Assembly: GCA_017881705.1 (NCBI GenBank)
Contig: JADGQP010000064.1
Coordinates: 1 to 6,967, forward strand
Length of the DNA: 6,967 nt
From: Christensenellaceae bacterium
Lineage (GTDB): Bacteria; Bacillota; Clostridia; Christensenellales; Aristaeellaceae
Direction of reading: 5' to 3'
Shown here: one piece after another, positions 1 through 5,684 of the stretch
How the letters are laid out: the number at the start of each line of letters is the position of its first letter
Position numbering within the stretch: position 1 is the first letter of the stretch
Made by a program: the position numbers and the translations under genes
Notes under the pieces: model-generated
The model's database searches: none
What the model was told of the DNA's origin: nothing
Seen by the model: only the letters and a program-made list of their open reading frames with translations

Positions 1-784
1 ACACAGCGGCGAACACAAAGGCCAGCAGCGCGCCGCGCGCCGCGTGGGAATGGCGCTTGTAGGCCCAAAGCGTGATAAAGAGCAGCGCCAGGGTTCCCCC
101 GAGGGCCAGCGGGTATGTAAGCCCGCTTAGCACCACACCGCATAGGGCCAGCGCGACGGTTCGCCGTACGCGCGGGGCTTGAAAATGCTGCTTTATCAGC
201 AACCCCGCTATCAGCGCGAGCATCACCGCGCTGTATGCATACGGGGTTCCGGACTGCCAGTATACCGCTTCGTCCGCCCCGGGCAGGTAGCCAAGCCACA
301 GCGTAAGCAAAACAGCATACACCGGCAGGGCATTACGCGCGGACAGGTGAAAAACCGCGCGGGCGGCGGCGTGTACAAGATACCATGCCGACAGCGCAAG
401 CGCGCAAAGCGTCAACAGGGGGGTTATAAAATACAGCGTGCTTGAAAACGCCATGGGGGTGAAGCAGGAAAGGAACATCCCCAGGTACGTGCCTTGCCAG
501 GTATTGTACAGGTAGGCCGTGCGTGTAAACGCGGCCGAGAGTGTTTGCATAAACGAGCCGGTAGCCGCCCAGGCTTCGGCGGTGCTTTGTATATGAATAT
601 AATCATCATGCAGGGGATGGGCATAAAAGCATAATAAAAATAGGGGTAACAGCATTGCGGCGATCCACACCGCCGAAAATACGGTTATCGCGCGCCGCGA
701 GCTTTCTGTTTTCCATACGGGGATGACTCTCCTGCCGTTTTCTTGATACGGCGTTTCCTGTTCCACCGTTCCGGAATCGCTCAT
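1..784 (-). CDS. Multi-spanning membrane protein, DUF6056-like (5' part only)
   Basis: This minus-strand reading frame is open from an ATG at 784 to the left edge: 261 codons without a stop, and the 3' end is missing. GGGAGG lies 7 nt before the ATG. The first 30 residues are polar and probably cytoplasmic. Hydrophobic segments follow at about 33-54, 116-141, 153-168, 182-197, 209-222, 226-242 and from 250 on. After the first segment comes HPLHDDY (56-62), then a Trp-rich loop with NTWQGTY (94-100), and later EAVYWQSGTPY (172-182). This order, an acidic pair after TM1, then WQGTY, then an E..YW..G motif, matches what I recall of clostridial DUF6056 proteins. The family has no firm function. 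The acidic pair in the first outer loop is reminiscent of GT-C glycosyltransferases, so a role in cell-surface glycan synthesis is possible but only inferred. It diverges from the ABC-F gene. That it is a real membrane protein is nearly certain; the family assignment is less so. Confidence 0.8.
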   Translation of the reverse strand, partial: MSDSGTVEQETPYQENGRRVIPVWKTESSRRAITVFSAVWIAAMLLPLFLLCFYAHPLHDDYIHIQSTAEAWAATGSFMQTLSAAFTRTAYLYNTWQGTYLGMFLSCFTPMAFSSTLYFITPLLTLCALALSAWYLVHAAARAVFHLSARNALPVYAVLLTLWLGYLPGADEAVYWQSGTPYAYSAVMLALIAGLLIKQHFQAPRVRRTVALALCGVVLSGLTYPLALGGTLALLFITLWAYKRHSHAARGALLAFVFAAV

Positions 785-811
785 CTCAGCGCCTCCCATA
801 ACATTAAGCAT

Positions 812-840
812 ATCATACCATATCTTGGCGTAAGCCACAA
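812..840 (-). promoter_or_regulatory. Promoter of the minus-strand membrane protein gene
   Basis: On the minus strand TTGTGG (840-835) is followed after exactly 17 bp by TATGAT (817-812). The -10 fits the sigma-A consensus in 5 of 6 bases; the -35 only in 3 of 6. It lies 27 bp before the ATG, leaving a short leader that contains the GGGAGG ribosome binding site. Judged by eye only. Confidence 0.5.
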
Positions 841-977
841 GCCGCATACAAGGGGCAGTCTTTTTTTTACTTGTATTACCATTGATGGGAGCATTGCGCA
901 GGGAAAAGGGAGAAATGGTAAAAAATCGCCCAAAGTTGATTTGTTTTGACAAAAATGGTTATCCATGCTATGGTAAT
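815..977. repeat. Recurrent ATGGTA hexamers in the divergent intergenic region
   Basis: ATGGTA occurs on the plus strand at 915-920 and 970-975 and on the minus strand (as TACCAT) at 816-821 and 877-882. A near copy, ATGGTT, is at 955-960. The copies at 875-882 and 970-977 extend to an inverted 8-mer pair, ATTACCAT and ATGGTAAT. The outer copies touch or overlap the -10 regions of both divergent promoters. They could be binding sites for a shared regulator, or chance in AT-rich DNA. The hexamer was chosen after looking. Confidence 0.3.
946..974 (+). promoter_or_regulatory. Promoter of the ABC-F / DUF1653 operon
   Basis: A perfect -35 box TTGACA (946-951) is followed after 17 bp by TATGGT (969-974, 4 of 6 consensus). 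Transcription should begin near 981, giving a leader of only about 22 nt before the ATG at 1003. That leaves no room for the leader-peptide attenuator known from some antibiotic-resistance ABC-F genes. The TTG of this -35 box is in frame with the gene but is not a plausible start codon. Confidence 0.7.
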
Positions 978-1002
978 ATGTATTTTGGCAAGGAGGGGAA
1001 CC

Positions 1003-2607
1003 ATGCTGACCGTATCGGACGTCAGCCTGCAATTTGCGGGCGACCTGCTGTATAAACACGTGGATTTACTTTTTCAGCGCGAGCATTGCTATGGCATCAT
1101 CGGTGCCAACGGCGCAGGCAAGAGCACGCTTTTACGGATCATCTCCGGCGATCTGACGCCGACCAGCGGTACCATAACCATTACCAAGGAAGATCGCATG
1201 AGCGTCCTGGAGCAGGACCATTTTAAATACGACGAACATTCCGTGATCGACACGGTCATTATGGGCAACCAAAAGCTCTATGCCATCATGAAGGAAAAAG
1301 AAGCGCTGTACGCCAAGCCGGATTTTAACGACGAGGACGGCGAGCGTGCGGCGGTACTGGAAGGCGAATTTGCCGAAATGAACGGCTGGGACGCGGAAAC
1401 CGAGGCCGCCAGGTTGCTCAATGGCCTTGGCGTGCCCAGCGAACTGCACGTTTCCCTGATGGGCGCGCTGGACGGCCGGTTAAAGCTGAAGGTACTGCTT
1501 GCGCAGGCGCTGTTCGGCCAACCGTCGATCATACTGTTGGACGAGCCGACCAACGGCCTGGATGTGGACAGCACGGAATGGCTGGAAGAGTTTTTAATCG
1601 ACAGTACCGCCATCGTGATCGTGGTAAGCCACGACCGCCATTTCCTCAACGCCGTGTGCACCAACATTGTGGACGTGGATCATGCCACCTGCAGGATGTA
1701 CGCTGGTAACTACGATTTCTGGTACGATTCCAGCCAGCTTTTCCAACAGCTGATGCGCAACCAGAACAAGAAACGCGAGGAAAGGGTTCGCGACCTGCAG
1801 GAGTTTATCCGCCGCTTTTCCGCCAATAAATCCAAAAGCAAGCAGGCGACCAGCCGTAAAAAAATACTGGAGAGCATCCAAATCGAGGATATGCCCGCCT
1901 CCAGCCGCAAATACCCATACGTGGGCTTCGAGCCGGAACGCGAGGCCGGCAAGGACATCCTGTTTGTGGAAGGGCTTACGAAAACCGTGGACGGCGCGAA
2001 GGTGCTCAACAATGTTACCTTCACCGCAGGCAAGGGAGATAAAATCGCCTTCGTGGGGGACAACGAGGCGGGCGCTACGGCGCTGTTTAAAATCCTCACC
2101 GGTGAAATGGAGCCGGACGCGGGCACTTTCCGCTGGGGCGTAACCATTACGCAGAGCTATTTTCCCAAGGATAACACATCGTTTTTCGAGCACTTCGACG
2201 GTACGCTGATCGAGTGGCTTCGCCAGTATTCCATCGACCAGACGGAAACCTATCTGCGCGGTTTCCTGGGTCGGATGCTGTTTTCCGGCGATGATGTGTA
2301 CAAGCCCGCCAAGGTACTTTCCGGCGGCGAAAAGGTACGCTGCATGCTAAGCCGACTGATGATGAGCAAAGCGAACGCCTTGATTTTGGATCAGCCGACC
2401 GACCACCTCGACCTGGAAAGCATCACCGCGCTTTCAGGCGGTTTAACCGCATACCCAGGCAATCTGTTATTCGCTTCGCACGACCATCAGTTTATCGACG
2501 AGGTAGCCAACCGCATCATCGAAATCCCCGCGGATGGCAGCGGCTGCCTGGATCGTGTGGGAACGTTTGAGGAATACCTGGAGTGGAAGCACACGCATAC
2601 CATGTAA
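1003..2607 (+). CDS. ABC-F family ATPase, YkpA/YbiT-like, with degenerate second ATPase site
   Basis: This is a soluble 534-residue protein with two ABC ATPase domains and no membrane segments, the layout of ABC-F proteins, which act on ribosomes as translation factors or antibiotic-protection proteins. The ATG at 1003 follows AAGGAGGGG by 4 nt; an in-frame TTG at 946 is rejected because it lies in the -35 box. Domain 1: Walker A GANGAGKST (34-42), Walker B with catalytic Glu LLDEPTNGLD (178-187), H-loop VSHDR (208-212). Its signature is unusual, LDGRLKLK (156-163) where LSGG is expected. An acidic insert at about 85-135 fits the ABC-F arm. The basic linker (about 240-315, with RRFSANKSKSK) fits the tRNA-contacting linker. 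Domain 2 has an intact signature LSGGEK (439-444) and H-loop SHDH (492-495), but Walker A reads GDNEAGATA (352-360) with Ala358 for Lys, and Walker B LDQPTDHLD has Gln464 for catalytic Glu. Length fits YkpA/YbiT (about 530-540). The exact cellular role is unknown; it is not recognisably a known resistance determinant. The stop is 13 nt before the DUF1653 gene, so the two are probably cotranscribed. Confidence 0.93.
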   Translation: MLTVSDVSLQFAGDLLYKHVDLLFQREHCYGIIGANGAGKSTLLRIISGDLTPTSGTITITKEDRMSVLEQDHFKYDEHSVIDTVIMGNQKLYAIMKEKEALYAKPDFNDEDGERAAVLEGEFAEMNGWDAETEAARLLNGLGVPSELHVSLMGALDGRLKLKVLLAQALFGQPSIILLDEPTNGLDVDSTEWLEEFLIDSTAIVIVVSHDRHFLNAVCTNIVDVDHATCRMYAGNYDFWYDSSQLFQQLMRNQNKKREERVRDLQEFIRRFSANKSKSKQATSRKKILESIQIEDMPASSRKYPYVGFEPEREAGKDILFVEGLTKTVDGAKVLNNVTFTAGKGDKIAFVGDNEAGATALFKILTGEMEPDAGTFRWGVTITQSYFPKDNTSFFEHFDGTLIEWLRQYSIDQTETYLRGFLGRMLFSGDDVYKPAKVLSGGEKVRCMLSRLMMSKANALILDQPTDHLDLESITALSGGLTAYPGNLLFASHDHQFIDEVANRIIEIPADGSGCLDRVGTFEEYLEWKHTHTM

Positions 2608-2620
2608 AGGGGGGCAGGGC

Positions 2621-2878
2621 ATGGATACGCCCAAACCCGGCGTTTACCGGCATTTTAAGGGGAATTATTATCGCCTGCTGCTGGTGGCCGAGCATACGGA
2701 AAGCAGGGAACCCTTGGCGATCTACCAGGCGCTTTATGGCGAACGCGGCTATTGGGCACGCCCGTTGGCTATGTGGAATGAAACGGTGGAGCGCGAGGGC
2801 ATAGCAGTGAAGCGTTTTACCTATGTGTGCGAATCGGAGGAAGAATTGGCCCGTTTTTACCAACCGGATCATATTTAA
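2621..2878 (+). CDS. DUF1653 family small protein
   Basis: This 85-residue cytoplasmic protein has no signal peptide or membrane segment. The DUF1653 hallmarks are in order: GVYRHFKGNYY (7-17), AEHTESREP (23-31), IYQALYG (34-40), WARPL (45-49) and a C-terminal KRF motif. It is close to the usual family length, so essentially the whole protein is this domain. The family has no established function that I know of. The ATG at 2621 is chosen because AAAGGGGGG sits 6 nt before it; the frame is open further upstream into the ABC-F gene, but the domain begins here. It lies 13 nt behind the ABC-F stop, in the same operon. The pairing alone does not prove a shared function. Confidence 0.9.
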   Translation: MDTPKPGVYRHFKGNYYRLLLVAEHTESREPLAIYQALYGERGYWARPLAMWNETVEREGIAVKRFTYVCESEEELARFYQPDHI

Positions 2879-2906
2879 TCAAATTGTAATCATTTTCGGT
2901 TAATAT

Positions 2907-2948
2907 GCGCAATCTGTTATATGATAATGGATTGCGCTGTATTTTATT
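2907..2948 (+). terminator. Hairpin terminator after the ABC-F / DUF1653 operon
   Basis: GCGCAATC (2907-2914) is perfectly complementary to GATTGCGC (2930-2937). In RNA the stem continues inward through two G-U pairs and four A-U pairs to an AUG triloop, about 14 bp in all. The following TGTATTTTATT is T-rich but interrupted. It starts 28 nt after the DUF1653 stop, as expected of a Rho-independent terminator. A -10-like TATGAT in the loop region (2920-2925) has no good -35 and was not called a promoter. Confidence 0.6.
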
Positions 2949-2952
2949 CGAA

Positions 2953-3071
2953 TATGCGGGACTATATTTGCCCTGCGGGACAAAAATAGCTATTGCAATT
3001 GGATACGGCGTGCGTTATCATACGTCCAAGCGGTACGAGAAACGCCCATAGGGCACAAAACGTCCCGCATA
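2953..3071. repeat. Imperfect 22-bp inverted repeat flanking the serC promoter
   Basis: The 22 bases at 2953-2974 match the reverse complement of 3050-3071 at 18 positions. Ten are contiguous (TATGCGGGAC against GTCCCGCATA), and the far end is also matched (GCCCT against AGGGC). The core TGCGGGAC occurs a third time, in direct orientation, at 2974-2981, 19 bp after the first copy. The two direct copies lie upstream of the -35 and the inverted copy lies in the serC leader. This resembles an operator set or a long-range RNA stem. TGCGGGAC also occurs once inside the aldo/keto reductase gene near 6453, so the 8-mer alone is not specific. Confidence 0.5.
2993..3021 (+). promoter_or_regulatory. 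Promoter of the serC-serA operon
   Basis: TTGCAA (2993-2998, 4 of 6) is followed by a 17-bp spacer and TATCAT (3016-3021, 5 of 6). The spacing and -10 are identical to those of the aldo/keto reductase promoter at 5590. Transcription would begin near 3028, giving a leader of about 110 nt before serC, long enough for post-transcriptional control. It lies between the repeat copies at 2953-2981 and 3062-3071. Confidence 0.6.
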
Positions 3072-3121
3072 ACGCTGGGTGGGAATGGGAACCACATGGG
3101 TAAACTTCGTAAGCAAAGATA

Positions 3122-3133
3122 AGGAGGCCTCCT
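3122..3133 (+). promoter_or_regulatory. serC ribosome binding site inside a 12-bp palindrome
   Basis: AGGAGGCCTCCT is a perfect palindrome. Its left half is an ideal Shine-Dalgarno and its right half is the anti-Shine-Dalgarno sequence, ending 4 nt before the ATG. The Shine-Dalgarno ends 10 nt before the start codon, slightly long. On its own it can only form a weak hairpin (4 bp with a GGCC loop). Confidence 0.7.
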
Positions 3134-3137
3134 GACG

Positions 3138-4220
3138 ATGGAACGAGTGTATAACTTTTCGGCCGGCCCTTCGATGATTGACGAAAGCGTGCTTCAAAAA
3201 GCGGCAGCGGAACTGGTGTGCTATGGCGATAAGGGCATGAGCGTGCTGGAAATGAGCCATCGTAGTTCCATGTTTATGGATATTTATAACGAAGCACTCG
3301 CGCTGTTTAAAGAACTAATGGGCGTACCGGAAAATTACGAGGTGCTTTTTTTACAGGGCGGCGCCACCCTGGAATTTTCCGCCGTACCCCTGAACCTGAT
3401 GACCGGCAGCCGCGTGGCCGACTATATCGACAGCGGCAACTTCGCGCACCTGGCCGCCGAAGAAGCCAAAAAGTACGGCACGGTGAACATCGCGGCCTCC
3501 AGCCGCGCCGAAAACTATGTTCGCATCCCCGACCTGAAAACGGCGAAGTTTACGCCGAATGCGGATTATGTATACATTACCACCAACAATACCATTTACG
3601 GCACGCGCTATATTGAGCTGCCGAATACGGGCACTGTACCGCTGGTGGGCGACGCAAGCAGCAATATCCTTTCCGAACCAATTGATGTAAGCCGCTTCGG
3701 CGTGATTTTCGCGGGCACACAGAAAAATATGGGGCCTGCCGGCATGGCCGTGCTGATGGTGCGTAAAGACCTACTGGGGAAGGCTGACCCGCTTTGCCCC
3801 AAGGTCGTAGATTGGACAATACAGGCGAAGAATGAAAGCATGATCAACACGCCCAACACCTTCGCCATTTATATGGTGAAACTGGTGTGCGAGTGGATGA
3901 AAGCCCGCGGAGGCGTACCCGCGTTTTACGAGTATAACCAAGCCAAGGCAAAGATCCTCTACGATTATCTGGACGGGAGCAAGCTGTTCCATAACCCCGT
4001 GGTAAAGGAATACCGGTCGCTGATGAACGTTACCTTCGTAACCGGCGACGAGGCCAAGGACGAGGCATTCGTTAAGATGTGCACCAAAAACGGATTGCTC
4101 AATATCAAGGGGCACAGGAACGTAGGCGGCATGCGCGCCAGCATCTACAACGCCATGCCTGTGGAAGGCCTACAAAAACTGGTGGCCGTGATGGCGCAGT
4201 TTGAAAAGGAAAATGCCTGA
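3138..4220 (+). CDS. serC: Phosphoserine aminotransferase SerC
   Basis: SerC is a cytoplasmic PLP enzyme that transfers the amino group of glutamate to 3-phosphohydroxypyruvate, giving O-phospho-L-serine. The 360-residue length is that of full-size SerC. Motifs seen: N-terminal NFSAGPS (7-13), SHRSS (40-44), GGAT (74-77, PLP phosphate-binding loop by family analogy), the NNTIYGTRY region just before 158, Asp172 in the VGDASSN segment (expected to contact the PLP ring nitrogen), and GTQKNMGPAG with Lys196 as the Schiff-base lysine. The C-terminal KGHRNVGGMRASIYNAM segment is also typical. The start is fixed by the AGGAGG at 3122 and by NFSAGP beginning six residues in. serA follows after 61 nt with no hairpin between, so the two form an operon that makes phosphoserine from 3-phosphoglycerate. 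No key residue is missing. Confidence 0.97.
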   Translation: MERVYNFSAGPSMIDESVLQKAAAELVCYGDKGMSVLEMSHRSSMFMDIYNEALALFKELMGVPENYEVLFLQGGATLEFSAVPLNLMTGSRVADYIDSGNFAHLAAEEAKKYGTVNIAASSRAENYVRIPDLKTAKFTPNADYVYITTNNTIYGTRYIELPNTGTVPLVGDASSNILSEPIDVSRFGVIFAGTQKNMGPAGMAVLMVRKDLLGKADPLCPKVVDWTIQAKNESMINTPNTFAIYMVKLVCEWMKARGGVPAFYEYNQAKAKILYDYLDGSKLFHNPVVKEYRSLMNVTFVTGDEAKDEAFVKMCTKNGLLNIKGHRNVGGMRASIYNAMPVEGLQKLVAVMAQFEKENA

Positions 4221-4281
4221 GCCTCAGTTTCGTACACCGCGACGGAACAACCCCCAACCAAAGCGATAAGGAGCAACAAGC

Positions 4282-5457
4282 ATGTATAAAATTCAAACGC
4301 TCAATGAAATATCCGATGTGATCCACCAGAGCCTCAACGCGGAGAAATACCTGATCGCCCGCGAGGAACCCGTGCCGGACGCGATTCTGGTACGCTCCGC
4401 CTCCATGCAGGGCATGAACTTTCCCGATAATCTGCTGGCGATTGCGCGGGCTGGCGCGGGAACCAATAACATCCCGGTGGACGAATGCAGCCGCCATGGC
4501 GTCGTGGTATTTAACACCCCGGGCGCAAACGCCAACGCTGTGGCGGAACTGGTGGCTTGCGCGCTGATGTTGGGCAGCCGCGATGTAACGGGCGGCGTGC
4601 AATGGGTGCAAACGCTTAAAGGCAAGGGCGAGGAGATTCCCAAACTGGTGGAAAAAGGCAAATCTCAATTTGTGGGGCCGGAGGTGCGTGGCAAGGTGCT
4701 GGGCGTGGTCGGCCTGGGTGCTATCGGCGCCGTCGTGGCGAACACCGCCGTACAGGGCTTTGGGATGGAAGTGCTGGGGTACGACCCGTTTATCAGCGTG
4801 GAAAGCGCCTGGTCGCTTAGCCGTTCCGTTAAACGCTGCAACAGCCGCGACGAGATTCTGGCTGAAGCCGATTACCTGACATTGCACGTGCCGTATAACG
4901 AAAAAGACGGACCGATGATTAACGCCGCCGCGATCGCCAAAATGAAAAAAGGCGTGCATTTGCTCAACTTCAGCCGTGGCGAGCTGGTGGACACTGCTGC
5001 CGTGAAGGCGGCGCTGGAAAGCGGAAAGCTGGCCAGCTATGTGACCGATTTCCCGGCGGATGAGCTGATTGGCGTTAAAAACGCGGTGCTCATTCCACAC
5101 CTGGGCGCCAGCACCCCCGAAAGCGAGGAGAACTGCGCTCGGATGGCTGCCTACGAACTGCGGGATTACCTGGAGTTTGGCCTGATTCGTAACAGCGTGA
5201 ACTTTCCGGAGATCATCGTGGAAGGCGGAGATGAAAACCGCGTGCTGGTCATCCATGAAAATGTGCCCAGCATGGTCAGCGCCATTTCCGCGGCGATCGG
5301 CGCCAGGCACATCAATATCGACAACATGCAAAACAAGAGCCGTAAGGAGATCGCCGTTACCGTGCTGGAACTGGACGACCATCCGGACGAGAAGCTGATC
5401 GGCGAGATTCGCGCTCTGCCAGGCGTGATTCGGGTACGCACGTTCAATGCGGATTGA
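4282..5457 (+). CDS. serA: D-3-phosphoglycerate dehydrogenase SerA (short ACT type)
   Basis: SerA oxidises 3-phosphoglycerate to 3-phosphohydroxypyruvate with NAD, the committed step of serine synthesis, feeding SerC. At 391 residues it fits the short bacterial form with a single C-terminal ACT domain. Seen in order: RAGAGTNNIPV (56-66) and NTPGANANAVAEL (78-90), the substrate-side motifs; the Rossmann fingerprint GLGAIG (144-149) with Asp168 as the NAD-ribose acidic residue; NFSRG with catalytic Arg232; TDFPADE with Glu261; and PHLGAST with His273. The ACT domain runs from about 320 to the end (VLVIHENVPSMVSAI onward) and is the usual site for serine feedback control, though sensitivity cannot be read from sequence. 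AAGGAG sits 8 nt before the ATG. Another member of the 2-hydroxyacid dehydrogenase family is unlikely given the ACT domain and the serC neighbour. Confidence 0.96.
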   Translation: MYKIQTLNEISDVIHQSLNAEKYLIAREEPVPDAILVRSASMQGMNFPDNLLAIARAGAGTNNIPVDECSRHGVVVFNTPGANANAVAELVACALMLGSRDVTGGVQWVQTLKGKGEEIPKLVEKGKSQFVGPEVRGKVLGVVGLGAIGAVVANTAVQGFGMEVLGYDPFISVESAWSLSRSVKRCNSRDEILAEADYLTLHVPYNEKDGPMINAAAIAKMKKGVHLLNFSRGELVDTAAVKAALESGKLASYVTDFPADELIGVKNAVLIPHLGASTPESEENCARMAAYELRDYLEFGLIRNSVNFPEIIVEGGDENRVLVIHENVPSMVSAISAAIGARHINIDNMQNKSRKEIAVTVLELDDHPDEKLIGEIRALPGVIRVRTFNAD

Positions 5458-5526
5458 TCGGCGAACACGCAAACGGCCTGGTAAAGCGAACCGATACAAA
5501 AAATGTCCTACATAAGTTACACAAGC

Positions 5527-5552
5527 GCGGCCTCCTCGCGGGGCCGCTTTTT
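5527..5552 (+). terminator. Rho-independent terminator of serC-serA
   Basis: GCGGCCTC (5527-5534) pairs with GGGGCCGC (5540-5547), an 8-bp stem with one G-U pair and a 5-nt loop, followed at once by TTTTT (5548-5552). It lies 69 nt after the serA stop and before the next promoter, so serC-serA is a closed transcription unit. Confidence 0.88.
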
Positions 5553-5589
5553 AGTGTGCCCATAAATGATAGTTAACAGCGCCGAAGGG

Positions 5590-5618
5590 TTGAAATTCCC
5601 GCCGCGACGGCGTATCAT
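5590..5618 (+). promoter_or_regulatory. Promoter of the aldo/keto reductase gene
   Basis: TTGAAA (5590-5595, 5 of 6) and TATCAT (5613-5618, 5 of 6) are separated by exactly 17 bp. Transcription would start near 5625, leaving a leader of about 60 nt before the ATG at 5685. The gene lies just after the serA terminator, so this promoter should be its main source of transcript. Confidence 0.72.
5600..5612. promoter_or_regulatory. Palindrome in the promoter spacer, candidate operator
   Basis: CGCCG-CGA-CGGCG is an inverted repeat with 5-bp arms that fills most of the spacer between the -35 and -10 and directly abuts the -10. A protein bound here would block polymerase. The 17-bp spacer argues against the MerR-type mechanism, which uses long 19-20 bp spacers. 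The short GC-rich arms could also arise by chance. Confidence 0.4.
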
Positions 5619-5684
5619 CAATATGTTATCCGCGTGCGAAGCGTGAGGAGTGTTTCACCGTACAACAGAACAAAGGAGAAACCT

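Noticed and set aside
179..624. Short open frames at 179-445 (plus) and 424-624 (minus)
   Set aside because: Both overlap the long minus-strand membrane-protein frame, which has clear hydrophobic segments and its own ribosome binding site; the short ones are low-complexity Arg/Pro-rich translations.
946..1002. 19-residue N-terminal extension of the ABC-F gene from an in-frame TTG
   Set aside because: The TTG is part of the -35 box TTGACA and has no Shine-Dalgarno; the ATG at 1003 has an excellent one and places the first beta strand of the ABC domain correctly.
2534..2620. Longer DUF1653 protein starting inside the ABC-F gene
   Set aside because: No ribosome binding site; the family domain begins just after the Met at 2621, which has a purine-rich site 6 nt upstream.
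2900..2928. Promoter TTAATA with 17 bp to GATAAT upstream of serC
   Set aside because: The -10-like bases lie in the stem-loop of the upstream terminator and the -35 is poor; the promoter at 2993-3021 is better placed.
2938..3137. Serine T-box riboswitch in the serC leader
   Set aside because: GGGTGG and AACCAC occur near 3076-3095, but there is no proper T-box core, no UGGC bulge expected for tRNA-Ser and no terminator hairpin with a T-tract before serC.
4105..5499. 464-codon open frame on the minus strand antisense to serA
   Set aside because: It mirrors the conserved serA gene, its translation has no recognisable motifs and is His/Arg-rich as expected of a shadow frame in GC-rich coding DNA, and no ribosome binding site was seen.
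5634..5684. GTG start giving the aldo/keto reductase 17 extra residues
   Set aside because: No ribosome binding site and within about 10 nt of the predicted transcription start; AAGGAG before 5685 decides the start.
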